Shown one piece after another: positions 7,094 to 15,537 of a stretch of DNA of 38,195 nt. Below the pieces are notes generated by a model, which saw nothing but the letters and a program-made list of their open reading frames with translations, had not been told where the DNA came from and did no database searches. The stretch comes from CAYSSG01 sp964433635 (GTDB lineage Bacteria; Atribacterota; Phoenicimicrobiia; Phoenicimicrobiales; Stramentimicrobiaceae): assembly GCA_964433635.1 (NCBI GenBank), contig CAYSSG010000018.1:1-38195 (forward strand), written 5' to 3'. The translations under genes were made by a program, and so were the position numbers. Within the stretch, counting starts at the first letter, position 1. Each line of letters starts with the position of its first letter.

Positions 7094-8149
7094 ATGGAAA
7101 AAAAGTATGATGTAGTCGGTTTTGGTGAAGCCATGGTTAGATTTACCCCTCTTAATCATGCCAGATTAGAGCACTCTACCTCTTTACATTTGTCAATTGC
7201 TGCAGCAGAATTAAATGTAGCAGTAAACACATCAAGGCTTGGTTTAAAGACAGCATGGTTTTCAAAGTTGGTAGATACCTGGTCAGGTAAATATATTATT
7301 TACAAAGGTCAAGAGCATGGTGTTGATATGAGTGGTGTTAAATTCATTCCATTCGATGGGAGAGGCAATATTAGGAATGGTTTATGTTTCGTAGAGGTTG
7401 GAATCGGCCCCAGACCTAATAGACAAATTTATGATAGAGGGCATTCTGCAATCAGCGGAGCTAAGGTAGATGAATTTGATTGGGAGAATATCCTATCCCA
7501 AACAAGGTGGTACCACACTACTGGTATTACGACAGCTCTCTCAGATGAGGCAATCGAGCAGGTTATTGTATCATTAAAAACAGCCAAAAAATTGGGTGTT
7601 CAAACCAGCTTTGACTTGAACTATCGGTCCACACTCTGGAAACCAGATAAAGCACAAAAGGTTATGAAAGATGTGATTCCTTATGTGGACGTATTAATCG
7701 GTAACGAAGAGGACTTTGAAAAAATGTTGGGTATTAAGGCTGATACAGGCGAAGGGTATTCAAAAATTGACCCGGAAAGTTATCGTTCTGTAGCTGAAAA
7801 AGCAGTCAAATTATATCCCAACATCGAGGTTGTTGGTACTACCTTACGTGATGCTAAAACGGGTCTGTTGAACGATTGGCAGACGGTGATGTTCTATAAA
7901 GGTGGTTTCTTTGTCTCCCGCAAGTATGAAAACCTGGAGATTGTTGATCGGACTGGCGGGGGAGACAGCTTTGCCTCTGCTCTGATCTATTGCATGATTA
8001 CCGGCTACTACAAGGAGCCCCAGGATATCATTGAATTTTCAGCTGCCTATTCGGCTCTTTGTCATGGTTTTCTTGGCGACTGGAACTTAGCTTACAAGGA
8101 AGAAGCTGAAAGAACCATGAAGGGCGCAAGTGTCAGAGTGATTCGCTAG
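7094..8149 (+). CDS. PfkB-family carbohydrate kinase, 2-keto-3-deoxygluconate kinase-like
   Basis: This 351-residue ribokinase/PfkB fold protein phosphorylates a sugar or sugar acid with ATP. The N-terminal GFGEAMVRF and the C-terminal DRTGGGDSFASAL block (285-297) are clear; Asp291 in GGGD is the catalytic base beside the anion hole. The NEEDFEKMLG segment is typical of the 2-keto-3-deoxygluconate kinase branch. A TTG at 7076 is in frame, but GGAGG at about 7078-7083 is the ribosome binding site for the ATG at 7094. It is the last gene of the first block; 220 bases without a gene follow. With the DapA-type aldolase it could form a KDG-like branch, though kinase and aldolase need not act on the same compound. 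Confidence 0.88.
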   Translation: MEKKYDVVGFGEAMVRFTPLNHARLEHSTSLHLSIAAAELNVAVNTSRLGLKTAWFSKLVDTWSGKYIIYKGQEHGVDMSGVKFIPFDGRGNIRNGLCFVEVGIGPRPNRQIYDRGHSAISGAKVDEFDWENILSQTRWYHTTGITTALSDEAIEQVIVSLKTAKKLGVQTSFDLNYRSTLWKPDKAQKVMKDVIPYVDVLIGNEEDFEKMLGIKADTGEGYSKIDPESYRSVAEKAVKLYPNIEVVGTTLRDAKTGLLNDWQTVMFYKGGFFVSRKYENLEIVDRTGGGDSFASALIYCMITGYYKEPQDIIEFSAAYSALCHGFLGDWNLAYKEEAERTMKGASVRVIR

Positions 8150-8372
8150 GTTATTATTACTAAAGTTGTTCGGATTCTTCTGTGCCCAGGAGCATTCGGA
8201 TAGTCCTTTCAGGATTACCGCTTAAAAGGGAAAGATTCCTTATCAGAGATTCTCGGATGGTAAGAGGGAATTCGCTTTACAGGAATCCAGATGAATCGTT
8301 TCATTTTTCTATCGGAGAAATGGCAGGGTGAAGACATATCATCAAATTCATACAGAGAAATTGGGAGAAAAA

Positions 8373-9368
8373 ATGACCGATCAAAAGGATTATAAGTTTA
8401 AAGTTGTGATAACCGATCATGATTATGGGTCTTTTGAACCCGAAAAAGAAGAATTGAATAAAATCGGCGCCGAGGTACTATTGTGCCAATGTAAAACAGA
8501 AAATGAAGTTATTGAAATGGCTGGAGATGCGGACGGCTTACTTGTTGAGTATGCCAACATTTCCAAAAGAGTCATTGCATCACTGAATAGATGTAAAGTG
8601 ATTGCCCGGTACGGCATCGGAGTAGATAACATCGATATTCAAGCTGCTACAGAATACGGTATCAGCATTATCAATGTCCCGCATTACTGTATTGACGAGG
8701 TTTCTGATCATACCATTGCCTTAATATTGGCTTGTGTTAGAAAGGTAGAACTTCTTAGTCATACAGTGAAGAAAGGTATCTGGGATTTTAAAATAGCCAA
8801 GCCAATATTCCGATTAAGAAATATGAAACTGGGCTTAGTTGGTTTTGGGAATATTGCCAGAGTGGTTTCTCAAAAGGCACAAGTATTTGGTTTAAAAGTG
8901 ATTGCCTATGACCCCTATATCGATTCATCTGTTATGGCTAAGAACAATGTGGAAAAAGTGGATTTGGATTCTTTATTAACCAAAGCCGATATTGTTTCTC
9001 TCCATTTGCCTCTCACCAAGAAGACCAAATACTTGCTTTCTGAGAAGGAAATCAAATTAATGAAAAAATACGCTTGGATTATCAATACGAGTCGAGGGCC
9101 TTTGATCAGAGAAAAAGACCTTTTTAGAGCTTTAAAGGAGAAATGGATTGCAGGCGCTGCTTTGGATGTTATCGAGACAGAACCTGTTGATCCTGCTAAC
9201 AATTTGCTAAAACTTGATAATATTATCATTACTCCCCATGTTTCATTTTATTCTGAAGAATCCTTAATCGAACTTCAAAGATATGCTGCCAGGGGGGTTG
9301 CACAGGTTTTGATGGGAGAGACCCCTACCCCTGCGTCATTGGTAAACAAAGAAGTGCTGATAAAATGA
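8373..9368 (+). CDS. Second D-isomer-specific 2-hydroxyacid dehydrogenase
   Basis: This 331-residue NAD-dependent dehydrogenase has Rossmann motif GFGNIA (157-162), Asp180 after the second strand, and catalytic residues R241 (TSRGP), E270 (ETEP) and H289 (TPHVS). The ATG at 8373 follows GGGAG at 8363-8367; a GTG at 8328 would add 15 residues. It is clearly different from the dehydrogenase at 6087, so the cluster has two separate 2-ketoacid/2-hydroxyacid redox steps. Two segments of this gene (8407-8501 and 8671-8908) are repeated without a mismatch at 23991-24323, inside a chimeric pseudogene. This copy is intact and is the presumed source. The small MoaD-like gene begins 21 bases downstream. 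Confidence 0.9.
   Translation: MTDQKDYKFKVVITDHDYGSFEPEKEELNKIGAEVLLCQCKTENEVIEMAGDADGLLVEYANISKRVIASLNRCKVIARYGIGVDNIDIQAATEYGISIINVPHYCIDEVSDHTIALILACVRKVELLSHTVKKGIWDFKIAKPIFRLRNMKLGLVGFGNIARVVSQKAQVFGLKVIAYDPYIDSSVMAKNNVEKVDLDSLLTKADIVSLHLPLTKKTKYLLSEKEIKLMKKYAWIINTSRGPLIREKDLFRALKEKWIAGAALDVIETEPVDPANNLLKLDNIIITPHVSFYSEESLIELQRYAARGVAQVLMGETPTPASLVNKEVLIK
8407..8908 (+). repeat. Source copy of a direct duplication within the second dehydrogenase gene
   Basis: Bases 8407-8501 match 23991-24085 and bases 8671-8908 match 24086-24323, with no mismatch that I could find by reading the two side by side. The 169 bases in between (8502-8670) are absent from the distal copy. The two copies are in the same orientation, about 15.4 kb apart. 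Confidence 0.95.
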
Positions 9369-9389
9369 ATCGGAGGATTTAATCTAGAA

Positions 9390-9620
9390 ATGAAGGTAAC
9401 CTTAAAACTGGAAAGCTATTATCTAAAGAACAAATATCCTTCCAGTTCGATAGAATTAGATTATTTTGAACCAGTACCCGTTCGTAGAGTATTAAAAGAC
9501 GCTAACATTTCTCCCAATGAAACGTTTCTTATCAAAGTTGGAGATTTGATTGTTCATGCAGATTATCTTCTTGTTAAGTCTGAAGAAGTTAAATTGTTTC
9601 CAGTTAGCGTTGGAGGATAA
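9390..9620 (+). CDS. MoaD/ThiS-like small sulfur-carrier protein
   Basis: This 76-residue protein ends in LFPVSVGG, the C-terminal di-glycine that is thiocarboxylated in MoaD and ThiS ubiquitin-fold carriers. The pattern of short strands, a central VRRVLKDANI helix and a hydrophobic VKLFPVSVGG tail fits a beta-grasp fold. A ribosome binding site (CGGAGG) precedes the ATG. It sits 21 bases behind a dehydrogenase and 1.3 kb ahead of a tungsten-type aldehyde oxidoreductase. MoaD-like genes are often seen beside such enzymes, so a dedicated role in its molybdopterin-dithiolene cofactor is likely. No MoaE or adenylating (MoeB-type) partner is in the window. Function is inferred from fold and context. 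Confidence 0.7.
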   Translation: MKVTLKLESYYLKNKYPSSSIELDYFEPVPVRRVLKDANISPNETFLIKVGDLIVHADYLLVKSEEVKLFPVSVGG

Positions 9621-9655
9621 GGAATTAAATTCTTTTAAAAAAGAATGATTATATC

Positions 9656-9707
9656 ATAACAATGTGATATGATGATCATGAACATTGTTATAAGTTATCA
9701 GTTATCT
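9656..9707. promoter_or_regulatory. Inverted repeat plus operator-like half sites upstream of the DUF4432 gene
   Basis: ATAACAATGT (9656-9665) and ACATTGTTAT (9682-9691) form a perfect 10-base inverted repeat with a 16-base spacer. Directly after it AGTTATC occurs twice in tandem (9693-9699, 9700-9706), and CAGTTATCT (9699-9707) matches half of the palindrome upstream of the GntR-type regulator. There is no following T-run, so a terminator is unlikely. I read it as a regulatory region for the DUF4432 and oxidoreductase genes. Confidence 0.4.
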
Positions 9708-9875
9708 ATTACAATAATTTTTATTGCTATTTTTACAACGATTCTAAATATGGATAGTGAAAGGAAACGTAATATTTGTAATGAGTTTTGAAGGCAACGT
9801 AGAAGATTTTGATTGATAAGTGGCAAAGATACTTACAATTCAATACCACGTAAAATGAATATGGAGGATGGTAAA

Positions 9876-10940
9876 ATGAATCTTTTAAGACAGAATTTAT
9901 CAAAAACAGATTACTTAAAATATTTTAGTCATATGTCGGACCTGGCAGGTAGCAAGATGTTTGAGTATAAGGGTGGCAAGCAAGAAGGTGTAAAGGGTAT
10001 CGATGTAAAAACCGGAACAGGTTTTGCATTTACAGTCGTTCCTGATAGAGGTATGGATATATTGAATACTGAATATTGTGGTATTCCTGTTTCGTGGGTA
10101 TCCAAAAATAGAATGATGCATCCGGCATATTTTGAAAATGGAGGCATTGGTTTTCTTAGAAGCTTTAGTGGTGGATTAATCACGACTTGTGGGCTTACTT
10201 CAGCAGGTGACCCCTGTGTAGTCGGAGACGAGGTATTAGGTATCCATGACCGCATTAATCACATTCCAGCAGAAAATCTTTATGTGGAAGAGTATTGGGA
10301 TAAGGATGAATACGTTATAAAAATTCGAGGACAGATGCGCCAGTGTTCTGTGTATAAAGAAAACCTTGTCTTAAAGAGAGAGATTATTTGCATAATGGGC
10401 GAAAACAAACTTTATGTTCATGACGAATTTGTGAATGAAGGCTACCAGAAAACGCCATTTATGTTTGTTTATCATGTTAATTTTTCATTTCCCATTATCA
10501 GCCCGGACTCAAAATTGTATTTACCAACTGATGATGTTAAACCGTGGAATCAACCGGCCAAAAATGGTTCTGGCGTATGGGATAGATTTATTGAGCCCAA
10601 GGCCGGATTTGAATATGAGGTTTTTGAAATAACAATGCCCCAAGAAAAAGACAAAGTATATGCGGCTTATATTAATGAAAAAATTCATTTTGGTGCATAT
10701 ATTCAATATTCAACAAAACAAATGCCCGCAGCAGTGCAATGGATTAATTCAGCTCCTCAAGAATATGTAGCGGCTATAGAGCCTGGAAACACGGTTGTAT
10801 GGGGAAGGAAACTTGCTGAAGAGCATGGAGTATTACAATATTTGCAACCTGGTAAATCATACCAGGTTAATTATGAAATTGGTCTCGTTACAAATGAAAC
10901 AGAGGTCAATAGTATAAAGAAACTTATAAAGAATAATTAA
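9876..10940 (+). CDS. DUF4432 protein, aldose 1-epimerase-like (galactose mutarotase fold)
   Basis: This 354-residue cytoplasmic protein resembles the DUF4432 branch of the aldose-epimerase superfamily. Typical features are the early VVPDRGMDI strand, the FLRSFSGGLITTCGL region, GIHDRINHIPAE and the late AAIEPGN. Members are usually found in sugar-catabolism clusters and are thought to act as mutarotases or isomerases; few have proven reactions. A TTG at 9813 is in frame, but GGAGG at 9863-9867 marks the ATG at 9876. Twenty-two bases separate it from the aldehyde oxidoreductase, so they are probably cotranscribed. It may present one anomer or tautomer of the sugar to the oxidoreductase; that is inference. 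Confidence 0.8.
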   Translation: MNLLRQNLSKTDYLKYFSHMSDLAGSKMFEYKGGKQEGVKGIDVKTGTGFAFTVVPDRGMDILNTEYCGIPVSWVSKNRMMHPAYFENGGIGFLRSFSGGLITTCGLTSAGDPCVVGDEVLGIHDRINHIPAENLYVEEYWDKDEYVIKIRGQMRQCSVYKENLVLKREIICIMGENKLYVHDEFVNEGYQKTPFMFVYHVNFSFPIISPDSKLYLPTDDVKPWNQPAKNGSGVWDRFIEPKAGFEYEVFEITMPQEKDKVYAAYINEKIHFGAYIQYSTKQMPAAVQWINSAPQEYVAAIEPGNTVVWGRKLAEEHGVLQYLQPGKSYQVNYEIGLVTNETEVNSIKKLIKNN

Positions 10941-10962
10941 TATAATATGGGGAGGGATTTAT

Positions 10963-12891
10963 ATGCCACTTGGTTACAATGGAAAGATATTGAGGATCAA
11001 CTTAACAAATAACAAATACAATATTGAAGAGCCTGACTGGGTTTTTTACAGAACTTACCTGGGAGGAAGAGGTGTCATAAGTTATTTCCTTCTAAAAGAG
11101 GTACCCGCAGAAGTTGAACCATTAAGTGAGCAAAACAAGCTCATTTTTAGCACCAGTGTGATGACAGGAGCCCCATTACCAGGTTTTGGAAGACAATCTA
11201 TAGGCGCAAAATCTCCCTTAACAGGTTTGTATGGAGAATCCGAAGCAGGCGGATTTTGGGGAGTTGAGCTCAAAAAAGCAGGATTTGATGCAATTATTGT
11301 TGAAGGAAAAGCTGAAAAACCGGTTTATATCTGGATAAAAGATGGAGAAGTAGAAATCAGGGATGCCAGAAGTATTTGGGGTTTGGATACGGGAGATGCC
11401 AAAGATAGAATAATACAAGAATTAGGGGAAGAAAAGTTATGTGTTGAAATTATAGGCAAGGCAGGGGAAAATTTGGTCAAGATAGCAGGAGTTTCAAGTG
11501 ACCTTTATCATTACCATGGAAGAACAGGCATGGGGGCTGTGATGGGATCCAAGAATCTCAAAGCAATTGCGGTAAAGGGAAGCAAAAGAATGAAATTTTC
11601 TGATCCCCAGAAAATTAAAGAGTTAGCCAAATGGTTTGCGGATAACTATAAGTCCAATGCAGATAATGCTGGACAATCAAAATATGGCACCAGTGAATAT
11701 TATTTTAATAAGAATTTAGTTGGTGTTGAACCAACATTGAATTTTACGACAGGATATTTTGAAGGATTAGAGGGTCAAAGTGTTGAGAAACTTCATGGAA
11801 AATACAAAATTAGAACTGATGGATGCTATGCCTGCCCTGTGAGATGTAAGCAGGTATTTGAGATGAATGAACCCTATACTGTTAATCCCAGGTATGGAGG
11901 ACCAGAATTTGAAACCCTTGCTTCATTTAACTCTATGTGCGGAGTTAAAGAGCTGGAAGCAGCAATAAAGGCTCATGAATTGTGTAACAGGTATGGACTT
12001 GATACCGTTTCTACTGGAGTCGTCATCGCTTTTGCTATGGAATGTTTTGAAAAAGGATTAATCACTACAAAAGATACGGGGGGAATAGAATTAAAATTAG
12101 GCAATGCAGAAGCTATGCTACAGATGATTGACCTGATTGCAGAAAGAAAGGGTTTTGGTGACATCTTAGCAGAAGGTTCAAAAAGAGCAGCTGAAATCAT
12201 TGGAAAAGGATCAATCAAATATGCGATGCAAGTCAAGGGTCAGGAGTTTGCGATGGCAGATCCCAGAGTCAATTTTGGACTAGGGCTTCATTTTTCTCTT
12301 TCACCTACCGGAGCTGATCATCTTCAGGCAGAACACGATGGAGCTTTTGACGCTGCATTAGTCGGGTATGGTCATGATGCAGATGAGCCATCATCTTTAT
12401 TAGGGAACATCTATCCATTAGGGATATTAGAACCTGTCCCGAGTCTTTCTATGGGGCCTGAAAAAGTCAGGTTATTTGCCTACCTTCAACATTATTGGAG
12501 TATGTTTGAATGCCTGGATGCATGTATATTTACATTTGCACCTGTAAGGACCTTTAAGGTTGAACAGATTCCCGAAATGGTTAAAGCTGTAACAGGTTGG
12601 AACACCAGTCTCTGGGAATTAATGAAGGTTGGAGAAAGAGCAACGACCATGACGAAGATGTTTAATATTAAAAATGGTGTTTCCAGAAAAGATGATACAT
12701 TACCTGAAAGAATGTTTGAAGCTGTAAAAGGAGGCATTCTGAAGGGAAATAAATTAGATAAAAATGAATTTAATAGAGCCATCACATTGTATTATCAGAT
12801 GATGGGATGGGATGGTAAAACCGGTATACCCACAGAAGGAAGGTTGCATGAATTGAATCTTGGGTGGATTTTAGATTATGTGAATATTTAA
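10963..12891 (+). CDS. Aldehyde ferredoxin oxidoreductase, tungsten-dependent family (first copy)
   Basis: This 642-residue enzyme oxidises an aldehyde to the acid and passes electrons to ferredoxin. The 4Fe-4S ligands are C288, C291 and C295 in CYACPVRC, with C521 (LDACIFT) as the probable fourth. The N-terminal pterin domain blocks (GKILRINLTN, YLGGRG, RTGMGAVMGSKNLKA) are typical. Length is normal. It starts at an ATG after a GGGGAGGG ribosome binding site and lies next to DUF4432 and cupin genes in a sugar cluster. A sugar aldehyde or glyceraldehyde is therefore a plausible substrate. The second family member in the window, at 25897, is clearly different in sequence. The cofactor (W or Mo) is assigned from the family. 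Confidence 0.93.
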   Translation: MPLGYNGKILRINLTNNKYNIEEPDWVFYRTYLGGRGVISYFLLKEVPAEVEPLSEQNKLIFSTSVMTGAPLPGFGRQSIGAKSPLTGLYGESEAGGFWGVELKKAGFDAIIVEGKAEKPVYIWIKDGEVEIRDARSIWGLDTGDAKDRIIQELGEEKLCVEIIGKAGENLVKIAGVSSDLYHYHGRTGMGAVMGSKNLKAIAVKGSKRMKFSDPQKIKELAKWFADNYKSNADNAGQSKYGTSEYYFNKNLVGVEPTLNFTTGYFEGLEGQSVEKLHGKYKIRTDGCYACPVRCKQVFEMNEPYTVNPRYGGPEFETLASFNSMCGVKELEAAIKAHELCNRYGLDTVSTGVVIAFAMECFEKGLITTKDTGGIELKLGNAEAMLQMIDLIAERKGFGDILAEGSKRAAEIIGKGSIKYAMQVKGQEFAMADPRVNFGLGLHFSLSPTGADHLQAEHDGAFDAALVGYGHDADEPSSLLGNIYPLGILEPVPSLSMGPEKVRLFAYLQHYWSMFECLDACIFTFAPVRTFKVEQIPEMVKAVTGWNTSLWELMKVGERATTMTKMFNIKNGVSRKDDTLPERMFEAVKGGILKGNKLDKNEFNRAITLYYQMMGWDGKTGIPTEGRLHELNLGWILDYVNI

Positions 12892-13015
12892 TAGATCTAA
12901 AGTTACCCACTGGATTTTTATTGAAATAAACCAATTGAATATAAATTTGTTGTACTTTGTCAAATAGAATTACCTGATTCCCAGTAAAATATGGATTTTA
13001 GGGGAGGTGAAAATT

Positions 13016-13351
13016 TTGAAAAAATTTACGGGTGAAGATTATGAAGAAACCAGGGAGTATGGTGGACTTGTAAAGATATATATTTCCAAAAATACTGGTT
13101 CTGAAATGAAAGCAGGTACAATTGAGCTTCAACCAGGTGAAAGTCTCGTAAAGGACATCCACGAAAATGATGAAATATATTACATTATAGAAGGCAGTAT
13201 CAAAGTTGAAACACCTGGAAAAGAACCAATTATTGCCGTAAAAGGGGAGATGGTTCAAATACCAGCAAGGGAAGTTCACTTTGCCAATAATCCCGGGAAG
13301 GACATCACAAAAATATTCTGGTGTTTCTTAGATCCGGAAAGAAAGAAATAA
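13016..13351 (+). CDS. Small cupin-domain protein
   Basis: This is a single cupin domain of 111 residues. Motif 1 is seen as G41...D47-I-H49...E53...G60, so the first of the usual two histidines is Asp. Motif 2 is PAREVHFANNPG, with its His and Asn. Metal binding is therefore likely but with an altered ligand set. The GGGGAGGTG at 13001-13009 serves as ribosome binding site for the TTG at 13016; a GTG at 13007 lies inside that site and is less likely. Small cupins in sugar clusters can be isomerases, epimerases or sugar-binding accessory proteins. No specific reaction can be assigned here. Confidence 0.75.
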   Translation: MKKFTGEDYEETREYGGLVKIYISKNTGSEMKAGTIELQPGESLVKDIHENDEIYYIIEGSIKVETPGKEPIIAVKGEMVQIPAREVHFANNPGKDITKIFWCFLDPERKK

Positions 13352-13534
13352 TCAGTTTGAGTTTCAGGAAAATAATGGCAAGCGTTTTCGTGTTGATTTA
13401 TCTTTGATCACAGGTTGGAAAATGCAATTGCTTGGTCATAGAAATATAAAGGATAAATCTGGAATTTTGGTAAAGATGAAGTTTCGATATAGCAGGGGAT
13501 AGTAAAATAAACTTTGAAAAGAGGTTATCTACTG

Positions 13535-14497
13535 TTGTTTAAAGATTTTTTAATAAAAATTGCACGTAATGATTTGGCAGGTATTACATTTGCGACAATA
13601 TTAATGTGTCTAATATTGATATTTTTTACAAATGGATTTTTAACTGCTTATAATCTTGATTCCCTTATAAAAGATATATCAATTTTTACAATTGTGGGAA
13701 TGGCTCAGATGGTAACATTAGCAGTAGGCCAGTTTAATCTGGCGGTTGGTGCAATTGGAGGCTGTGTTGGAATGATTTTTGGTACATTGGTCGAGCTAAT
13801 GGGAATGCCTTACTGGGTGGCCATGATAATAAGCTTAGCTGCAGGGTATATTTTTGGTTATTTTCAAGGATTTCTTATTGTTAAAACGAAGATTAATGCA
13901 TTTATCATTACATTAGCTTTAGTCAATGTTTATCATGGTTTAAATATGACATTTACTGAAAATCGTTTTTACAGAAATATCCCGGATTCGTTTAAAGCAA
14001 TCTCTAAAGGAAATCTGGGAGGAGTTCCAATTCTCTTAATACTGGTTATTATAACCATGTTCATCATCTGGATATTGTTTAATAAGATTGTAGTTGGTAG
14101 AAGAATACTGGCAAGTGGCGTTAACGTGAAAGCAGCGGATTTTGCAGGAATAAATTCTGGAGGTACCATTAGATTAGCTCACGGAATTAGTGGAATGCTT
14201 GCAGGATTCGCAGCAATACTGACAATCTCAAAATTAGGTGCAGCCCAAACGTCTATTGGGACTACATGGACACTAATATCTTTTGCAGCACCAATACTTG
14301 GAGGAACATTGTTGTCTGGTGGAAAAGTTTCGATAGTCGGAACATTCCTCGGAGCGGCGTTGATGACATTAATTACCAATGCCTTGGTTATGTTTGGCGT
14401 TAATGCCTATTGGTTTCAGGCATTTACAGGAGGCATCCTATTACTTGCATTCGCAATAAATAAAATAAGAGCATCACAGATAGGTGCATTGCCATAA
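13535..14497 (+). CDS. Ribose/sugar-type ABC transporter permease, first importer, subunit 1
   Basis: This is an inner-membrane permease of the RbsC/BPL_transp_2 family, about 320 residues with roughly eight to ten hydrophobic helices. The conserved AVGQFNLAVGAIGG loop (variant of the usual DLSVG) and the late GGTLLSGGKVSIVGTFLGA segment identify the family. It pairs with the next permease as a heterodimer on one ATPase. The start is uncertain: AAAAGAGG at 13517-13524 favours TTG at 13535, while TTG at 13514 gives seven more residues with a poorer site. It opens a four-gene importer operon (permease, permease, ATPase, binding protein). Substrate is probably a sugar or sugar derivative. Confidence 0.88.
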   Translation: MFKDFLIKIARNDLAGITFATILMCLILIFFTNGFLTAYNLDSLIKDISIFTIVGMAQMVTLAVGQFNLAVGAIGGCVGMIFGTLVELMGMPYWVAMIISLAAGYIFGYFQGFLIVKTKINAFIITLALVNVYHGLNMTFTENRFYRNIPDSFKAISKGNLGGVPILLILVIITMFIIWILFNKIVVGRRILASGVNVKAADFAGINSGGTIRLAHGISGMLAGFAAILTISKLGAAQTSIGTTWTLISFAAPILGGTLLSGGKVSIVGTFLGAALMTLITNALVMFGVNAYWFQAFTGGILLLAFAINKIRASQIGALP

Positions 14498-14514
14498 TTG
14501 AGGAGGTAACCTTT

Positions 14515-15537
14515 TTGAACAAACGTTTAAATAATCAAAGTGATACAATACACAAAAAGAAAAGATTTTCTATAGATATTATATACGGAATCCTAATTGC
14601 CATTGCTGTTTTATCAATTTTTGTAGGGAATAGAAGCGCCACCTTTTTCTCAATAGATAATTTTATTGCAGTTTCTAGAATCTGTTCTATCACTGTTATT
14701 GTTGGTTTAGCACAGATGGTTGTAATGGCCGGAGGGGGATTAAATATCTCTATTGGAGCTATTGGGGGGCTTGGTGCAATTGTGTGTGGAGTCTTTATGC
14801 AAAGATTAGGAATTCCCTGGCAATTTTCAATCATTTTAGGTGTTTTGATAGGAGTGCTTTGTGGAGCACTTAATGGTTTTGTTATAGCAAAACTTGGGGG
14901 TACTGGTGAAATGTCCTGGCTTACAACTTTGGCAACGATGGCACTTTTCACAGGATTTAGCCTGGGAATTACACATGCAAAGCCATTCTATGATTTACCA
15001 GAATCTTTTGATTGGATTGGATCATACAATATTTTTGGTGTATTTTCTGTAATGCTAGTTGTAATGATTTTTTTTGCAATCATTATTTGGTTACTTTTTA
15101 AATATACAAGTCTTGGCAGGCAAATACTGGCTATGGGCGGAAATCAAAAGGCAGCCATTCTTTCAGGTATTAATATCACCCAAGTATTAATTTTTACACA
15201 TATCATTTCTGCAGTTTTGGCGGCTTCTGCCGGTATATTATTCAGCACCAGGCTGGGAGCAATCAATGCTGATATTGGAGGCGGTTGGATGTTATTCTCC
15301 TTTGCAGCACCACTTATTGGTGGAACAAGGATGGAAGGGGGACGGGTTAATGTCTTAGGAGCTGTTCTAGGTGGTATTTTATTATCATTAGTTTCCAATG
15401 GTGTTGTGCATCTGAGAATAAATGTATTTATTGTTGAATTTGTGCAAGGTTTAATTATATTGCTTGCAGTTGGACTTGATAGATTCAGAGCGATCAGAGA
15501 AGAAAATCTGGAAAGAGTGGAGCGTAGTGCTATATGA
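14515..15537 (+). CDS. Ribose/sugar-type ABC transporter permease, first importer, subunit 2
   Basis: This is a second BPL_transp_2 permease, 340 residues, similar in layout to the preceding one. A cytoplasmic N-terminal 25 residues are followed by multiple membrane helices, with the loop MAGGGLNISIGAIGGLGA and the segment GGTRMEGGRVNVLGAVLGG. TTG start at 14515 is set by AGGAGG at 14501-14506. It begins 17 bases after subunit 1 and overlaps the ATPase gene by four bases (ATGA at 15534-15537), so the three are translated as a unit. The presence of two different permeases suggests a heterodimeric channel. Confidence 0.92.
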   Translation: MNKRLNNQSDTIHKKKRFSIDIIYGILIAIAVLSIFVGNRSATFFSIDNFIAVSRICSITVIVGLAQMVVMAGGGLNISIGAIGGLGAIVCGVFMQRLGIPWQFSIILGVLIGVLCGALNGFVIAKLGGTGEMSWLTTLATMALFTGFSLGITHAKPFYDLPESFDWIGSYNIFGVFSVMLVVMIFFAIIIWLLFKYTSLGRQILAMGGNQKAAILSGINITQVLIFTHIISAVLAASAGILFSTRLGAINADIGGGWMLFSFAAPLIGGTRMEGGRVNVLGAVLGGILLSLVSNGVVHLRINVFIVEFVQGLIILLAVGLDRFRAIREENLERVERSAI

